A stretch of 64,000 nucleotides of DNA. Source: Natrinema gelatinilyticum (GTDB lineage Archaea > Halobacteriota > Halobacteria > Halobacteriales > Natrialbaceae). Positions 62,174-64,000 of this stretch are shown here, in pieces. The notes under the pieces were generated by a model, which saw only the letters and a program-made list of their open reading frames with translations, did not search any database and had not been told where the DNA came from. Each line of letters starts with the position of its first letter. Position 1 is the first letter of the stretch. Made by a program: the position numbers and the translations under genes. The DNA lies in contig NZ_CP100757.1 in the NCBI RefSeq assembly GCF_024266705.1, positions 1,178,001 to 1,242,000 of the forward strand, given 5' to 3'.

Positions 62174-62390
62174 GCCTCTCTGAGTGTCCCACTATAGCGG
62201 TTGGGACCGACTCAGACAACCGTACACCACCGTTCGATATAATACAATGACGAGACTCAAGGATAATTTCATGACATGGTGGTAGTATTAGCTTGATGAC
62301 AAACCCTGATTTTCAATATACTATTTGTACCTAGAGTAAGCGATCACGGACCGTAGTTCGTGCTGCACTCGCGCTTTGTATTCAGCAACC
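62174..62390 (-). repeat. Promoter-leader cassette, copy C
   Basis: Upstream of the second DUF1254 gene: GGGACCGACTCAGAC near 62203, GATATAATACA (62237-62247), TTTCATGACATGG (about 62267-62279), GATCACGGACC (62342-62352) and AGTTCGTGCTGCACTCGCGC (62355-62374). The farthest right copy; no fourth gene is visible beyond it. Confidence 0.65.
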
Positions 62391-62480
62391 ACTGATCGTC
62401 TATCAGACATCTATCATAAGCAGCCTGCTGACCAGAGAGTATATGCGGTACGGTTTCGGAATTTATGTCCACCCAAAATT

Positions 62481-62672
62481 TCAATAAATCTCGAGTTTCT
62501 TTTTATACTTGTCGCCAACTCGATGCTCCGTATATTGCCGAGCATCGTCTCCCCAGCGTCCCTCAATGACGTCCCGGCGGAAGTCTTCGTCGTACTTCCG
62601 GGTCAATCCAGCAATAACCCCAGCTGTGGCTCGTCCGCTATTCGGTACGTTCATTCCGTAGTCATCGCGCAT
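62481..62672 (-). CDS. Possible small protein or C-terminal fragment
   Basis: A 63-codon minus-strand frame, NVPNSGRATAGVIAGLTRKY then DEDFRRDVIEGRWGDDARQY to KKKLEIY. Composition looks protein-coding (charged, no low complexity), but I recognise no family and there is no obvious promoter. It could be a fragment of a lost gene. Confidence 0.3.
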   Translation of the reverse strand: MRDDYGMNVPNSGRATAGVIAGLTRKYDEDFRRDVIEGRWGDDARQYTEHRVGDKYKKKLEIY

Positions 62673-63240
62673 CGCCTACCGAACCTCTTTTCTGAGCAAC
62701 CACTCCCCATCGTTCTTGAGAAGGATCTCGATCATCACGCGCTGCTTCTCGAGCGAGGCTACTTCTACGAAGTCGAGGACGAACTTCGAGTAACGTCGCT
62801 AGAAGAACAGCGCTAATGACTCCTCAAAGAGTTGCCTTACATGCCGATAGATCGGTGCACCAAGCTGCTCGAGTCAATCCTACATCTCGCCACATCGAGG
62901 TATCTCGAAAGATAAGCTAACATAATATCTCAGAGCGTTCCAGCTCCGCCGAGAATTATATCGAAAACCGGGGCGAGACGCACTCAAACACCCTATTCAA
63001 GCGACTCTATGAAATCAACAATGTGCTACGCAAGAGCGTTGGTACAATATCCACTATGATCCTGCTTCACTCCGCCGCTAAACTAGAACAGATGCATTGA
63101 TTTGTGATTACTGCACTATACTCTAATATGGAACGGCAGGCCCACCACGGCCGCTCGTCACGTTCGTCCGTGAGCGTATTCGACTGTACTACTGACACGG
63201 GAGCCGGTCCGACCCTCGCGTGTGCCCATTGGGCCGCGAC
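62673..63240. other. Gene-poor region
   Basis: A plus-strand tail at about 62700-62816 reads LPIVLEKDLDHHALLLERGY, FYEVEDELRVTSLEEQR-stop, likely a relic of an unidentified gene. From 62820 to 63240 the sequence is A/T-richer and shows nothing recognisable apart from promoter-like stretches. Confidence 0.4.
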
Positions 63241-64000
63241 ATGACGCTATACGATCGCATCGCAGGCCTTCCGTTGACAATATCGGCTTCGGATCGGACC
63301 AGCCGCCGCCGAGAGATGGTGGGCGGGACAACTCGCGTCACCTCGACGTTCGTCCTGCTGGCGGAAGATGAGTTCGGAGCAGGCGAAGACGTCACTTACG
63401 AGGCCGTCGATCACGAAGCCTTGCCAGATACACTACCGTTCGATTTCGCGGGCGAATATACGTTCGACGAGTTCTCGCAGTCCCTCGAAGCTATCGACCT
63501 CTTTCCGACGAAGCCACCCGAACGCGAAGTCTCGCGGACGTATCGACGGTGGGCAGTCGAGAGTGCCGCACTCGACCTCGCCCTCAAGCAAAACGACACG
63601 ACACTGGCGTCCCGCTTCGGTCGGGAGTACTCACCAGTTCGATTCGTCGCCAGTACACCGGTCCCGGATGGGGACACGACTCGAGTCGAAGAGACACTCA
63701 CGGTCAACCCCACCTGCGAGTTTGCGCTTAAGCCGACCGATGCGTGGACCACAGACACCTTCACGAGACTCGCGGAGACCGACGCGGTCCGCGTGCTCGA
63801 TTTGGACGGCCAGTCCGACGGAGACGGCGACAGTCAAGCACCGAATCCCGAGCTCTATCGCCGGGTCTTCGAGACGTTCCCCGATGCCGTTGTGGCAGAT
63901 CCTGTCGTCTCCGACGACGTACACGACCTGCTCGCGGCGAATTCGGAGCGTCTCTCGTTGGGTGCGTCGGTCCGCAGCACAGCCGACCTCCGTGATGCGC
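63241..64000 (+). CDS. Enolase-superfamily-like protein, cut by window end
   Basis: A frame opens at ATG 63241 (MTLYDRIAGLPLTISASDRT) and runs off the window after 253 codons. Landmarks: VGGTTRVTSTFVLLAEDEFG, YTFDEFSQSLEAIDLF, RRWAVESAALDLALKQNDTT (enolase-superfamily N-terminal cap helix), and barrel segments CEFALKPTDAW and VRVLDLDGQSD. Expected catalytic Lys/Asp/Glu ligands cannot all be assigned: after the KPTDAW strand the usual acids are partly replaced. It resembles haloarchaeal proteins with an enolase-like fold and unknown substrate. Confidence 0.7.
   Translation, partial: MTLYDRIAGLPLTISASDRTSRRREMVGGTTRVTSTFVLLAEDEFGAGEDVTYEAVDHEALPDTLPFDFAGEYTFDEFSQSLEAIDLFPTKPPEREVSRTYRRWAVESAALDLALKQNDTTLASRFGREYSPVRFVASTPVPDGDTTRVEETLTVNPTCEFALKPTDAWTTDTFTRLAETDAVRVLDLDGQSDGDGDSQAPNPELYRRVFETFPDAVVADPVVSDDVHDLLAANSERLSLGASVRSTADLRDA

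Noticed and set aside
1..64000. tRNA, rRNA and replication-origin genes
   Set aside because: I saw no tRNA- or rRNA-like sequence and no orc/cdc6 or rep gene; a dedicated search could still find a tRNA that I missed by eye.

Overview
The window is haloarchaeal (class Halobacteria). The evidence is the strongly acidic proteins, ISH3-family and haloarchaeal IS200/IS605 (TnpB) elements, bacterio-opsin-activator-type regulators ending in an HTH_10 domain, a TFB-type transcription factor gene, DUF7344, DUF2270 and rubrerythrin-like small proteins, and TATA boxes placed for leaderless transcripts. The density of insertion sequences, relics and metal-resistance genes points to an accessory region (megaplasmid or genomic island). 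The replicon and species cannot be decided from this sequence.

Layout. 0-9.6 kb: single metabolic genes (asparaginase, polysaccharide deacetylase, metallophosphoesterase, DUF2270 membrane protein, sulfatase, SAM methyltransferase), a 439-bp miniature IS200/605 derivative, an Hsp20 relic and two UspA proteins. 9.6-13.4 kb: an intact TnpB element, then a tfb gene split by an ISH3-family IS with exact 5-bp target duplications. 13.4-16.8 kb: a duplicated UspA/metallo-beta-lactamase unit whose second copy has decayed. 17.5-24.9 kb: a nuclease/phosphatase-family protein, an SMR-pump relic, a rubrerythrin-like/glutamate dehydrogenase pair, a 957-aa sensor-regulator with a degenerate receiver, and an MFS transporter. 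An IS4-superfamily element separates the transporter from a ComA-type phosphosulfolactate synthase. 28.3-29.1 kb: a wHTH/MazF toxin-antitoxin pair.

29.2-41.1 kb is a metal(loid) resistance island. It has two divergent arsenic operons (arsR-arsC and arsR-arsM, followed by a small membrane protein and arsN2), a proline iminopeptidase, a chromate transporter, and a mercury-type cluster (organomercurial lyase followed by a decayed DoxX gene, plus a CC-motif protein). The last two promoters share a near-identical candidate operator, and an HxlR-type regulator is divergent from merB. A bile-acid-symporter-type transporter gene has been cut by a TnpB fragment. A second HxlR regulator, DoxX and Rdx-type proteins close the island.

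41.2-44.6 kb is again mobile DNA: an IS200/605 relic, an IS4-superfamily element bounded by 25-bp inverted repeats, and a second TnpB element whose gene carries one in-frame stop. 44.7-48.9 kb holds an 1115-aa PAS/GAF/HTH_10 regulator and DUF7344-type HTH genes. 49-53 kb is a graveyard of DUF6166, toxin-antitoxin, integrase and IS ends around an intact CPBP protease. 54-56.5 kb pairs a pentapeptide-repeat/ion-channel protein with a convergent macro-domain protein. 57.4-62.4 kb contains three Tat-exported proteins (one HAD phosphatase, two DUF1254/1214 proteins) that share almost the same signal-peptide start and the same upstream intergenic sequence, as if a promoter-leader cassette had been duplicated. 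The window ends inside an enolase-superfamily-like gene.

The most unusual signals are the repeated promoter-Tat-leader cassette, the miniature elements that keep TnpB guide-RNA ends without tnpB, the shared operator of the mercury genes, and the channel/macro-domain pair.
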